Assembly (NCBI GenBank): GCA_002404675.1
Contig: DHKE01000016.1
Coordinates: 1-42,217 of the forward strand
Direction of reading: 5' to 3'
Length of the DNA: 42,217 nucleotides
Origin: Porphyromonadaceae bacterium UBA4702
GTDB lineage: Bacteria > Bacteroidota > Bacteroidia > Bacteroidales > Muribaculaceae
This document shows, in pieces, positions 25,819-34,078 of the stretch. The translations under genes and the position numbers were made by a program. The stretch's first letter is position 1, and the number at the start of each line of letters is the position of its first letter. The notes under the pieces were generated by a model. That model was not told the DNA's origin. It did not search any database and was given only the letters and a program-made list of their open reading frames with translations.

Positions 25819-26631
25819 ATGATGGAACTGCTGTCATATCCGTTCTTCCGCAATGCCCTTGCCGGAATAGTCCTCGTGTCGCTGACGTGCGCCCTTGCCG
25901 GCACTTACGTTGTGACGCGGCGGCGCGTGTTCCTCACGGGCGGCATCACGCACGCTTGTTTCGGTGGGCTGGGACTCGGCTATTTCTGCGGCATCAGCCC
26001 GGTGCTGTGCGCGGCGGCGTTTGCCGTGGCGGGGGCGTTGGGCGTTGACTGGCTGCACCGCCGTCAGGTACGCAGCGATTCCGCCATCGCGGTGGTGTGG
26101 GCTGCGGGGATGGCTCTCGGCACGCTTTTCGTCTCGCTTTCTGACGGATATGTGCCTGACCTGAATGCGTTCCTGTTCGGCAACGTGCTGACTGTCACGC
26201 CGTCTGACCTTTGGCTGTTCCTCACTTTCGCCGCTGTCTTGGGACTGTTCTACCTGCTGGCTTATCCGTACATCGTTGCCGTGAGTTTCGACGCGGACTT
26301 TGCGCGGACGCGGCGTGTGCCTGTGACGGCTGTCGACACTGTGATGACAGTGCTGACTGCGTTGTCGATAGTGCTTACAATCAAGATGATAGGCATCATG
26401 CTGCTGATTTCGCTGATGACGCTGCCGCAGATTACGGCCGAGTTGTTCACATCGCGTTACCGTCGTATGCTGGCATATTCAGCCGCCTTGTCTGTGGGGT
26501 GCAGCATCGGGGGGCTGCTGGTGTCATATTTCATCTCGGTGCCGGCCTCGGCGGCGATAGTCCTGCTGATGATAGCGGCGTATGCCGCCGCCCGTGTCAT
26601 CTGTGCCGCCCATCTCAAAAGCAGAAGGTAG
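25819..26631 (+). CDS. ABC-3 family metal (zinc/manganese) transporter permease
   Basis: The 270-residue protein has about eight membrane segments and the family's TYVVTRRRVFLTGGITHACFGG segment near residues 29-50, plus VTVLTALSIVLTIKMIGIMLLISLM near the C-terminal half. ABC-3 permeases (ZnuB, MntB, TroC) form the inner-membrane channel for zinc, manganese or iron. The usual partners, an ATPase and a periplasmic metal-binding protein, are not next to it, so they must be encoded elsewhere. Two adjacent ATGs (25819, 25822) are equally possible starts. The metal cannot be told from the sequence. Confidence 0.88.
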   Translation: MMELLSYPFFRNALAGIVLVSLTCALAGTYVVTRRRVFLTGGITHACFGGLGLGYFCGISPVLCAAAFAVAGALGVDWLHRRQVRSDSAIAVVWAAGMALGTLFVSLSDGYVPDLNAFLFGNVLTVTPSDLWLFLTFAAVLGLFYLLAYPYIVAVSFDADFARTRRVPVTAVDTVMTVLTALSIVLTIKMIGIMLLISLMTLPQITAELFTSRYRRMLAYSAALSVGCSIGGLLVSYFISVPASAAIVLLMIAAYAAARVICAAHLKSRR

Positions 26632-26747
26632 CCGCAACGTATTATGTCTAAAAGCAAGCATTGGAAGTGCGGAACGGTTGCCGCAGCATCAATGAAATCC
26701 GTATTTTCGATTGAAAATTCACAGTTAAAAATATTTTCCCGCTTTTA

Positions 26748-26779
26748 TTTGTATAATTGAAAAAGATAAACTACCTTTG
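26748..26779 (+). promoter_or_regulatory. Promoter of the large adhesin-like gene
   Basis: TTTG (26748-26751) and TACCTTTG (26772-26779) are 20 bp apart, 37 bp before the ATG at 26817. A longer frame starting at 26757 would begin inside the promoter, which decides for 26817. Confidence 0.75.
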
Positions 26780-26816
26780 CGTACTGCTAATGCCGAATGG
26801 CGTAAAAACTGAGAAT

Positions 26817-29800
26817 ATGAAACGTATTACCCTTGTTGCAGCGCTGACGCTGATGTCGCTCGCCACATTCGCCCGGGCCTCGGCGGTGCTGTACTCGTCT
26901 GACTTCGCGGATGACTGGAACGACTGGACTATCATTGATGCCGACGGTGACGGCATAACCTGGTATACGGATGACTCCTGTTTAAGATACGGATTCAGCA
27001 GTAGTGACGAGCATACCAGCGCTGATGACTGGATCGTTTCTCCTCCAGTTTCGCTGACAGCGGGAACAATGTACAGAGTCAAGGCCAGACATAAATTTTC
27101 TCATGCTGGGGCTGACCAGCGGACGCTGACTTACGCCTTGTATGCTTCTACAGACAATAGCGCGGCAGGGTTGGCTGCAGGCACTTTGGTTGCTGACTTG
27201 AGCGGCGCACATTCGGAAGAGGTGCTGTGGTTCACACCCTCGGAAAGCGGGTCATACTATTTTGGCATCCATACGGATGCCGTTGATCCCTATTGGGGTT
27301 ATATCGAGCTTTCCAGTTTTGAGGTGAAGGAGAATGTCCCCATACCGGCCTCGGCTTCCGACCTCAAAGTCTACAAGGTCGCCGGAGAGCGTGACGCTGT
27401 GCTGTCATGGACACTGCCTCCTGCACTGGATGAAGACGGTTTCGAACTGCCCGAAGGCATTGCGGTGAGCAACGTCAGGGTGTACCGCAACGGCGAGCTC
27501 GTCCAGACGCTCCCCGGCGATGCCGTCTCGTGTACTGACCGCGGGCTGGATGCCGGCAGGTATGAGTATGAGGTGGAACTGGACATAAACGGACAGCTGG
27601 GCAACAGGAGCAAGGTCGCCTTTGACCTGCTCGTAAAGGATGCGCCGTACGTCTCGTATTTCAATGACCCTGGTTGGGCGATAGTCAATGTTGACGGCGG
27701 AAGGGGGTGGGAATATTTCACAGACTACTCAAACTATTACTCTGAATACCCCGGCGGCATGGAAAACCACAACAATAACCCTCCTGACAACTGGCTGATT
27801 TCACCCTCAATCAAGCTGGCTGCCGGAGTCGAGTACAACGTAAAGTTCTGGCACTGTTCGCCGCGTATACCAGAGTACTTCAAGCTGTATGCCGCTCTCG
27901 GCACTTCCATAGACTGCCTGAAGGCAGGAACGGTCGTCACGGACATCGATGGTGTATATCACACAGAAATGACAAAGGAGGTGTTCTCTTTCACCCCGAC
28001 GGTAAGCGGTGAATACAACTTCGGTTTCCACGATTACGGCATCAGCGCCCCGAAATATGGTGACGGATTGATGTTAACTGGCTTTGAGGTGATGCCAGCC
28101 GATATGCCCGCACTCGGCTTGGTGTCGGATTTCACCATCAGTTCGGGTACTGAAGACGACCTGTTTGCGCAGGCGGCGACACTCTCATGGAAGCTGCCGA
28201 CTGTTGACACCGACGGAAATCCGCTACCGCTGCCCGAAGATGCGCCGATCTACAATGTCCACATATACCGCGACGGCGAGCCGGTGAAGTCCCTTTCGGG
28301 CAATGCGACCTCGTGGATCGACACTGCCGACCTCGGACTTACGCCAGGCAAGCATACATACGGCATTGAGCTGGAGGTAGCTGGCGTGTACGGGCCGCGA
28401 CTGTATGGTGAATCGCCGACTATCTGTCCCACAGGCGACGATTTCAAGGACACTCCCTATACGTCTGATTTCAGAGACAGCGGCTGGGGGGGACTCACGG
28501 GCTGGACTGAATGTGCTTTCTGGAAAGATGAAACGGCGTATCCGCCGACGCTTGAAGACACCCCGCATGGGTATACGACGGGCCTTAGACACTTCTATAC
28601 CGATTATGCGTGGCTGTACTCCCCGGAATTTGCATTGGTGGGCGGCAAAGAGTACATTATCAGTTTTTGGCACAGGGAGAAGGGCAAGTCTTTTTCTAAA
28701 GTTTACACGCGCTTCCATATCTACAAAACAGAAACAGGCAATAAAACTTCGGATAGCTTTGACGAGGGAGAATGTGCGATTTACAGGACTTACAGCACAG
28801 CTGCGTCCTCTGAATGGGAGAAACTGGAGTACAGCTTCACGCCCTCGGTAACCAGCTTCTACTATCTGAAATTGTGGAATTCAATAGATGCTGAATATGG
28901 GTATCAAGACATCACATGCTTCGACATCCGCGAGAAAGACTGGGTAGCACCAGAACCGCCTCCCGTTCCGCCAGTCGAGGAGAATCCTCCCTCGCCCGTA
29001 AACCTCCCCACGTATGTCACTACCGCTGACCCTCCTACTGCAAGCCTGGCATGGGAGCTGCCCTCGACATACAAGGACGGCTCGGAGTTCAACCCCGCTA
29101 CCGGAGCTATCCGCATATACCGTGACGGCGTGCTGGCGCAGACGCTCCTGGGCACTGAAAGGCATTGGATAGACACGGCGGGAACCGGGTTTGTGTACGG
29201 CAGCCACACTTACGAGATTGAAGTCGTGGCAGACGGCTTGTGCAGCAGCCGCGTCAAGGCGGCGTATGCCTCCAACCTTGTCACATACGCCTCTGACATG
29301 AACAATGCCGGCTGGACAGTGCTGGATGTCAACGGCGGACGCAGCTGGGGCAAGGTAACTGTTGACATGGACAATCCGTATGGCGCATTTACCCTGCCAG
29401 ACTATTCGCGTGGCGTGGATTTCGTATCGCCCTACTCGGCTGGCGGCTGGGAAAACCATGGAAGAAGCTATGAAGCCGCTGACGACTGGATAGTTTCGCC
29501 GCCGCTGTATCTGGATGGCTATGGTGGGTACAGAGTGAGCTTCTGGCACAAAGACCCGACGGTGATGAACTGCGAGAAGTTTTCGCTGTATGCGTCAAAG
29601 GAGATGTCGCCCGAAAGTCTGGCTGGCGGCAAGCTCATCGCTGACATTTCCAATTCAGCAGGCTTGATGCCTGAATGGCACAAAGTGGATAATTTGTTCA
29701 TTCCGGACGAGGATGGGTATTACTATTTCGGTTTCCATGCTCATTCAGCTGAAAATGACCGAAATTCCATCCAGTTGACTGGCTTTGAGGTGGCAAGGTT

Positions 29801-31169
29801 CGGCATGACTGAATCAATACCGTCGCGGCCAACCGGTTTGACAGCCACGCCCACAGTGAGCGAGACCCCGGAAGTGAAGCTGTCGTGGAAAATGCCGGAC
29901 AAATACATGAGCGGCGCGTCTATTCCCGATGACAGTCCAATGGAAGCATTGGTTTACCGCGACGGCACGCTGATACACCGTGGCAGCGCCACCGAGTGGA
30001 CTGACAGCGACGTGCAGCATGGAGCGGCCTACACATACGAGGTCGCAGTAGAAGCGGGCGAGCAGACAGGGCCTCGCGCTGCCGTCTCGCCTGTAGAGGT
30101 GTTGCCGCCTCCGCCGCCAGAACCGCCGCTGCCTGTCATTCCCGACCCGGCGGCGGACCTCGCTGTCTCCACTGATCCTGTCATGCCTAATGTTGCCGAC
30201 ATTACATGGCGCAACCCCTCGACGAGCAGCGTCCCCGACAGTGAGCCGCCAATCACATTGGCTGAAATATACCGTGACGGCGTGCTGATCGGCACTGTCA
30301 CCGAAGGCCTTGCTGCCGGCGAATACTCCTCTTACGAGGACAACACCGTAACAGACCCCGGCATGTACACTTACATGGTCAAAGTGTACAACGGCGAACT
30401 CATTGCCGATGAGGGGCATCCCGAGGTGACACGGTGGATAGGGCGCGGCGCAGACGTGCCTTACGAGCCGGAAAACTTCTACGAGTGGTATCCGTTCAAC
30501 CAAGCCGTCGGGAATGACCGAGGCGGGTGGCGTATCGGCTTCACCGATGCATGTGCCGGCGGCGCGGAAGCGGACGGCGACTCGTGGTTCATCTCGCCGC
30601 CGTTGTACACCCACAGCGGCACGAAGTACCTCCTTGAGGTGCTGCCGTTCAGCCGTGGCTTCGCCGATCCGAGCGACATCAGCGTGTACCTTGGCTCGAA
30701 TGTCGCTCCAGAAGAGATGTTGCGGAAAATCGGCACTATCGACTGCGCCTCGGTCAAGAGTTTCGCAGAGGCTGCCCAGTTCCCCTTGCTCGCCGTGGCA
30801 GCGGACGACCCGTCGCTTGCTGACGAGCCGGACGAGGACGGCGGGCGCATCAGCTTCACTGCCGGCAACGTGACCGTCGGCTTCCGCGCTGAGGGCGAGG
30901 CCGAGGGACGCATCTGCGGCTTCCGCTTCATCATCGACCCGGAAACTGGCATTGACGAGGCTGCCGAGGACGGCTCAATGCACCATGTCGGCGACACTGT
31001 TGTCTTCCCCGACGGCGCGGCAGACATCATGCTCGTGACCGTATCAGGACAGGTAGTGCGCCGCTTTGCCGCTGCCGACAGCCTCGACCTGTCGCAGCTC
31101 GCGCCAGGCATCTACATCGTCAGCTGCAATCTCGGCGGCAAACGCATATCGTTGAAAGTCATAAAGTAA
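26817..31169 (+). CDS. Large secreted protein with five choice-of-anchor J domains and a T9SS-like sorting domain
   Basis: The 1450-residue product starts with a signal peptide (MKRITLVAALTLMSLATFARA). Five choice-of-anchor J (cleaved adhesin) units follow, with their central W-[IL]-x-SP motifs near residues 70 (DDWIVSPPV), 324 (DNWLISPSI), 599 (WLYSPEF), 889 (DDWIVSPPL) and 1255 (DSWFISPPL). They alternate with Fn3-like segments, each holding a [VI]YRDGxL motif. Two proline-rich linkers occur near 710 and 1100. The last 73 residues (VTVSGQVVRR, LAPGIYIVS, ending LKVIK) resemble a type IX secretion sorting domain. It is predicted to be exported to the surface and to bind glycans or proteins; no catalytic site is visible. 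The downstream gene is a shorter paralogue, 17 bp away, probably in the same operon. Confidence 0.85.
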   Translation: MKRITLVAALTLMSLATFARASAVLYSSDFADDWNDWTIIDADGDGITWYTDDSCLRYGFSSSDEHTSADDWIVSPPVSLTAGTMYRVKARHKFSHAGADQRTLTYALYASTDNSAAGLAAGTLVADLSGAHSEEVLWFTPSESGSYYFGIHTDAVDPYWGYIELSSFEVKENVPIPASASDLKVYKVAGERDAVLSWTLPPALDEDGFELPEGIAVSNVRVYRNGELVQTLPGDAVSCTDRGLDAGRYEYEVELDINGQLGNRSKVAFDLLVKDAPYVSYFNDPGWAIVNVDGGRGWEYFTDYSNYYSEYPGGMENHNNNPPDNWLISPSIKLAAGVEYNVKFWHCSPRIPEYFKLYAALGTSIDCLKAGTVVTDIDGVYHTEMTKEVFSFTPTVSGEYNFGFHDYGISAPKYGDGLMLTGFEVMPADMPALGLVSDFTISSGTEDDLFAQAATLSWKLPTVDTDGNPLPLPEDAPIYNVHIYRDGEPVKSLSGNATSWIDTADLGLTPGKHTYGIELEVAGVYGPRLYGESPTICPTGDDFKDTPYTSDFRDSGWGGLTGWTECAFWKDETAYPPTLEDTPHGYTTGLRHFYTDYAWLYSPEFALVGGKEYIISFWHREKGKSFSKVYTRFHIYKTETGNKTSDSFDEGECAIYRTYSTAASSEWEKLEYSFTPSVTSFYYLKLWNSIDAEYGYQDITCFDIREKDWVAPEPPPVPPVEENPPSPVNLPTYVTTADPPTASLAWELPSTYKDGSEFNPATGAIRIYRDGVLAQTLLGTERHWIDTAGTGFVYGSHTYEIEVVADGLCSSRVKAAYASNLVTYASDMNNAGWTVLDVNGGRSWGKVTVDMDNPYGAFTLPDYSRGVDFVSPYSAGGWENHGRSYEAADDWIVSPPLYLDGYGGYRVSFWHKDPTVMNCEKFSLYASKEMSPESLAGGKLIADISNSAGLMPEWHKVDNLFIPDEDGYYYFGFHAHSAENDRNSIQLTGFEVARFGMTESIPSRPTGLTATPTVSETPEVKLSWKMPDKYMSGASIPDDSPMEALVYRDGTLIHRGSATEWTDSDVQHGAAYTYEVAVEAGEQTGPRAAVSPVEVLPPPPPEPPLPVIPDPAADLAVSTDPVMPNVADITWRNPSTSSVPDSEPPITLAEIYRDGVLIGTVTEGLAAGEYSSYEDNTVTDPGMYTYMVKVYNGELIADEGHPEVTRWIGRGADVPYEPENFYEWYPFNQAVGNDRGGWRIGFTDACAGGAEADGDSWFISPPLYTHSGTKYLLEVLPFSRGFADPSDISVYLGSNVAPEEMLRKIGTIDCASVKSFAEAAQFPLLAVAADDPSLADEPDEDGGRISFTAGNVTVGFRAEGEAEGRICGFRFIIDPETGIDEAAEDGSMHHVGDTVVFPDGAADIMLVTVSGQVVRRFAAADSLDLSQLAPGIYIVSCNLGGKRISLKVIK
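30956..31145 (+). repeat. Direct repeat, sorting-domain copy 1
   Basis: About 190 bp encoding the C-terminal sorting domain, at least 90% identical to 32491-32680 at DNA level; the first 69 bases match exactly. Confidence 0.9.
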
Positions 31170-31186
31170 CAACCCGAAACAACAGC

Positions 31187-32704
31187 ATGAGTATGAAACG
31201 AATCACACTTGTTGCAGCGCTGACGCTGCTGTCGCTCGCGACATTAGCCCAAGCCGAAACAGTACCCTACACATCAGATATGAGAGTGTGGACTGCCATT
31301 GACGCGAACAATGACGGCATAACTTGGAGAAGTCTTGGAGCGTCTGACTTTGATGGTTCAGGATATGGTTCAGGAGTCGGCTTCTTGCATTCCACTGCAG
31401 AGCTTGATGACTGGATTGTCTCACCCCCGGTCTCACTGGAGGCAGGCGCAGAGTACATTGTCCATTTCACACACAAGCGGGAATCAGGGGCTTCTCCGCG
31501 TAAGGCAAATTTGTTTGCAGCTATTGCCAATGATGCGGAAAATCTTGCTGCAGGCGTGGCCATAGCCGACTTCCGGTTTTCTGCATCCAAAGAATGGGTG
31601 AGAATTGAACAAACGTTCAATCCCACAGAGAGCGGCGATTATCATTTCGGTTTATATGTAAATACGGCCTACGGCCTCGGAGTGTACCTGACTGGTTTTG
31701 AGGTGAAGAAGCATGAGTTTGTCCCAAAGCCAGTGTCTGACCTTACCATATCGCCAGGTGCTGACTTTGCAGTCGAGGCAACGCTCTCGTGGACACTGCC
31801 TACAGAAGACACTGATGGCTTTGTGTTTGCGGATGATGCCGCGCTGAATGCGGTATATATTTACCATGACGGCGAACTGGTGCAGACGCTCCCCGGCAAT
31901 GCCACGGCATGGACGGATTCCGAAGCAAGCGGAATGACAGCCGCAGACCACACATACGAGGTTGAAGTTGAACTGAACGGCGTGCGCAGTGCTCGCAGCA
32001 GCATCGGCTATACGTCGCCTCGGTCACTGCCCTACCTGTCAGACTTCAATGATGGAGGCTGGACGATTATTGATGTCGGCAATGACGGAAACACATGGGG
32101 ATTATATAAATATATGCCAGTGGGCGAGTATTCTAACAGCGCGGTATGTAGAGACCGTCCCTTCTATACCACGCAAGAAGACTGGCTTATTTCTCCGCCG
32201 CTTCCGTTGACAGCCAACGTTGCGTATTCCATTAAATTCCTATACATCAACCATTCTAATTACTCACGCCAGTTTTCACTTTTTGCATCCCGCTCAAATA
32301 ACGTTGAGGAGCTGTTTCACGGTACGCGAATTGCCGATATGCCGACATCACATTATGAAACGGAAGCATTGTACACATTCACCCCTACGGAGAGTGATTA
32401 CTATTATTTAGGCTTTCGGGCAGCACCGGATCGCCTCACGATAATGATGAGTGGTCTGGAGGTTACAAGTCCGTCAATTACCAGTGTTGGCGAGGCTGCC
32501 GAGGACGGCTCAATGCACCATGTCGGCGACACTGTTGTCTTCCCCGACGGCGCGGCAGATATCATGCTCGTGACCGTTTCAGGACAGGTAGTGCGCCGCT
32601 GTGCCGCTGCCGACAGCATCGATCTGTCGCAGCTCGCGCCCGGTGTCTACATCGTCAGCTGCAACCTCGGCGGCAAGCGAGATACACTCAAAATAGCGAA
32701 ATAA
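31187..32704 (+). CDS. Secreted choice-of-anchor J protein, short paralogue of the preceding gene
   Basis: The 505-residue protein (503 if the ATG at 31193 is used) has a signal peptide almost identical to that of the preceding gene (KRITLVAALTLLSLATLAQA). It contains one choice-of-anchor J unit around residue 74 (DDWIVSPPVSL), an Fn3-like segment near 184-275 with IYHDGELVQTLPGNATAW, a second anchor unit around residue 331 (DWLISPPLPL), and a sorting domain from about 435. Both ends are near-copies of the neighbour while the middle has diverged. It is predicted to be secreted and surface-attached like its paralogue; the ligand is unknown. A strong terminator follows. Confidence 0.83.
   Translation: MSMKRITLVAALTLLSLATLAQAETVPYTSDMRVWTAIDANNDGITWRSLGASDFDGSGYGSGVGFLHSTAELDDWIVSPPVSLEAGAEYIVHFTHKRESGASPRKANLFAAIANDAENLAAGVAIADFRFSASKEWVRIEQTFNPTESGDYHFGLYVNTAYGLGVYLTGFEVKKHEFVPKPVSDLTISPGADFAVEATLSWTLPTEDTDGFVFADDAALNAVYIYHDGELVQTLPGNATAWTDSEASGMTAADHTYEVEVELNGVRSARSSIGYTSPRSLPYLSDFNDGGWTIIDVGNDGNTWGLYKYMPVGEYSNSAVCRDRPFYTTQEDWLISPPLPLTANVAYSIKFLYINHSNYSRQFSLFASRSNNVEELFHGTRIADMPTSHYETEALYTFTPTESDYYYLGFRAAPDRLTIMMSGLEVTSPSITSVGEAAEDGSMHHVGDTVVFPDGAADIMLVTVSGQVVRRCAAADSIDLSQLAPGVYIVSCNLGGKRDTLKIAK
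32491..32680 (+). repeat. Direct repeat, sorting-domain copy 2
   Basis: Second copy of the C-terminal sorting-domain sequence found at 30956-31145, at a constant offset of 1535 bases with no gaps. Confidence 0.9.
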
Positions 32705-32729
32705 CAGTCATCTTGCATTCATAATCCCG

Positions 32730-32765
32730 GGGGCTGTGCCTTGTATTTGGCGCAGCCCCTTTTTA
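32730..32765 (+). terminator. Terminator of the adhesin-like gene pair
   Basis: GGGGCTGTGCC (32730-32740) pairs with GGCGCAGCCCC (32749-32759), one G-U pair, followed by six T. Confidence 0.85.
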
Positions 32766-32780
32766 TGCGTAGCCAAGTAG

Positions 32781-32868
32781 GGACACGGCGTGCCGTGTCC
32801 GCCGAGTAATGATAGCAATTGTTTGATTTACTGCAATCTATAGGTGTGGACACGACACGCCATGTTCC
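32781..32868. repeat. Pair of inverted palindromic repeats
   Basis: GGACACGGCGTGCCGTGTCC at 32781-32800 is itself a palindrome (9-bp arms, 2-base centre). A related 21-base copy in the opposite sense lies at 32848-32868, with one inserted base and two changes. The same CACGGC...CCGTGTC core occurs in the hairpin at 25642-25677. Such intergenic palindromes suggest a dispersed repeat family. Confidence 0.55.
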
Positions 32869-32969
32869 TGCTCTGACAACACCAATCATACACGGTCTGC
32901 ACATTTCTACACACCCTTATTTGTCATACATTAACCATCAGCTGCAGAGTAGTTGCAGACCTCGCATCA

Positions 32970-32977
32970 TAACTTTG
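32970..32977 (+). promoter_or_regulatory. -7 box upstream of a 46-codon ORF
   Basis: TAACTTTG, 35 bp before the ATG at 33013, followed by an A-rich leader of the kind seen before the DUF805 gene. The nearest TTG (32953-32955) is only 14 bp upstream, so the -33 element is weak. The 14 bases ACTTTGCACCGTAA also occur at the phosphate transporter promoter (21283-21296). Confidence 0.45.
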
Positions 32978-33012
32978 CACCGTAAAAACAAAACACCAAC
33001 GCCAACAAGATT

Positions 33013-33153
33013 ATGAAACACTCAACGATGAAAATGACCATGCTGCGGACGCTGGTCCGCAGCAAGTTCGTGCAGTCCACATGGTTCGTCTATGCAATTG
33101 GGGCAACTCTGGTGGCACTGCAACTGCGCACACTGCTGCTTGCAGGTCACTGA
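33013..33153 (+). CDS. Possible 46-residue single-pass membrane protein
   Basis: A small frame runs from ATG 33013 to TGA 33151-33153. The N-terminal 18 residues are basic (KHSTMKMTMLRTLVRSK), followed by a hydrophobic stretch (FVYAIGATLVALQLRTLLLAG) long enough for one membrane helix. A promoter box lies 35 bp upstream, an A-rich leader precedes the ATG, and codon use (CTG, GTC, CGC) resembles the neighbours. I do not recognise a family. A cysteine-rich frame of 53 codons runs antisense across it (33183-33022), so only one of the two is likely to be real. Confidence 0.4.
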   Translation: MKHSTMKMTMLRTLVRSKFVQSTWFVYAIGATLVALQLRTLLLAGH

Positions 33154-33307
33154 CACGAACTTCTCGGCTGTGAGGTTGCGCATCCTGACGGCGACGGCTT
33201 GTTTCCCGTCACACTTTAGGCAGCAATGACTCCATTCGGCTACAGCAATGGCTTAGGCTTCATTAGGCTCGGCTGCGCGGCAGAAATCTGCCACGGCTCG
33301 CATTTAC
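33154..33307. other. Gene-poor stretch downstream of the small ORF
   Basis: On the plus strand no gene is seen. On the minus strand the cysteine-rich frame opposite the small ORF continues upstream to a TAA near 33258 without an ATG. A short hairpin, GGCAGA-AA-TCTGCC, lies at 33279-33292. Confidence 0.35.
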
Positions 33308-33340
33308 AAACAGGAGGTGCAGTAACCGCGCCTCCTGTTT
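33308..33340. terminator. Bidirectional hairpin terminator
   Basis: AAACAGGAGG (33308-33317) pairs perfectly with CCTCCTGTTT (33331-33340). It can serve both the small rightward ORF and the leftward phosphopantetheinyl transferase gene. Confidence 0.65.
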
Positions 33341-33361
33341 TATCTTTGTACTTGCAGCCGG

Positions 33362-34054
33362 TCAGTCGGCGTTCCGCATGAACTTAGCGCACTTGGGCGA
33401 GTAGGCTATCGTGACGCGGCAGTCGTCAGAGTCGTAGCAGAACAGTTCCATGGGGTATTTCTTCCCCTCGACGGTTATTTCAGCCTTGCCCAGCGTGTAT
33501 TCAAACTGCGGCTTGCCGTTTGCCCCTTTGCGCACGGTCATCGACGTGGGCAATGACTGTATGCGGATGTCGCAGCGTATGTCCAGGGCGGGGTTGAGTG
33601 CAGCCTTGAGCAGCGCCTCCTTGGCAGTCCAAGCGGTGATGTTGGCGACAACGTCGTCGGCAGGGACAAACGCCGTCTCTTCGGGCGAGAGGAAACGCTC
33701 GCGCACACGGAGGACTTGCTCTCGGTCGCGGCGCTCAGCGTCGATGCCTACTGCGGCACGCGGCGCGAATGTCCGCAAATCCACCTCCGGAGTCTTTGGC
33801 AGCGTGGCGACAGCATACAGGCCCTCGGTATGCGTGATTGATATGCGCGTCAGCTCGCCGCTCAGATACGGTGCGCCGTTGTCGTAGTATCCGAGGCCTC
33901 GGAAGCCGTCGCGGCCGTTCTCGCAATAGACCTGCCTCGCGAGGCTCACCCATGTCGAGTGTTCACCGCCGCCGTAGCGCGCGCCGCCGCTGATTTCCTC
34001 AACCTTGATGCCTATCGGCGTGCGGTGACGCCAGTATACGAAATCTTGCTCCAT
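33362..34054 (-). CDS. 4'-phosphopantetheinyl transferase superfamily protein
   Basis: The 230-residue protein has the Sfp-type motifs: GIDAE at 103-107, whose acidic residues bind Mg2+, RFLSPEE at 120-126, and WTAKEALLK at 142-150. An upstream TRISITHTEGLYA region supplies the conserved SxxH. It transfers the phosphopantetheine arm from CoA to carrier proteins such as acyl carrier protein. The length fits Sfp-type enzymes instead of the short AcpS type. It lies 24 bp after gldE, an arrangement common in Bacteroidetes, and the two are probably co-transcribed. No polyketide or peptide synthase is in the window, so primary-metabolism ACP is the likely target. Confidence 0.87.
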   Translation of the reverse strand: MEQDFVYWRHRTPIGIKVEEISGGARYGGGEHSTWVSLARQVYCENGRDGFRGLGYYDNGAPYLSGELTRISITHTEGLYAVATLPKTPEVDLRTFAPRAAVGIDAERRDREQVLRVRERFLSPEETAFVPADDVVANITAWTAKEALLKAALNPALDIRCDIRIQSLPTSMTVRKGANGKPQFEYTLGKAEITVEGKKYPMELFCYDSDDCRVTIAYSPKCAKFMRNAD

Positions 34055-34078
34055 CGTGTCTTTTCTGTGTCTGTGTTG

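Noticed and set aside
33154..33360. Structured RNA gene after the small ORF
   Set aside because: Only a short hairpin and a terminator-like stem are visible, with no match to tRNA, tmRNA, 6S or RNase P RNA features that I could see.
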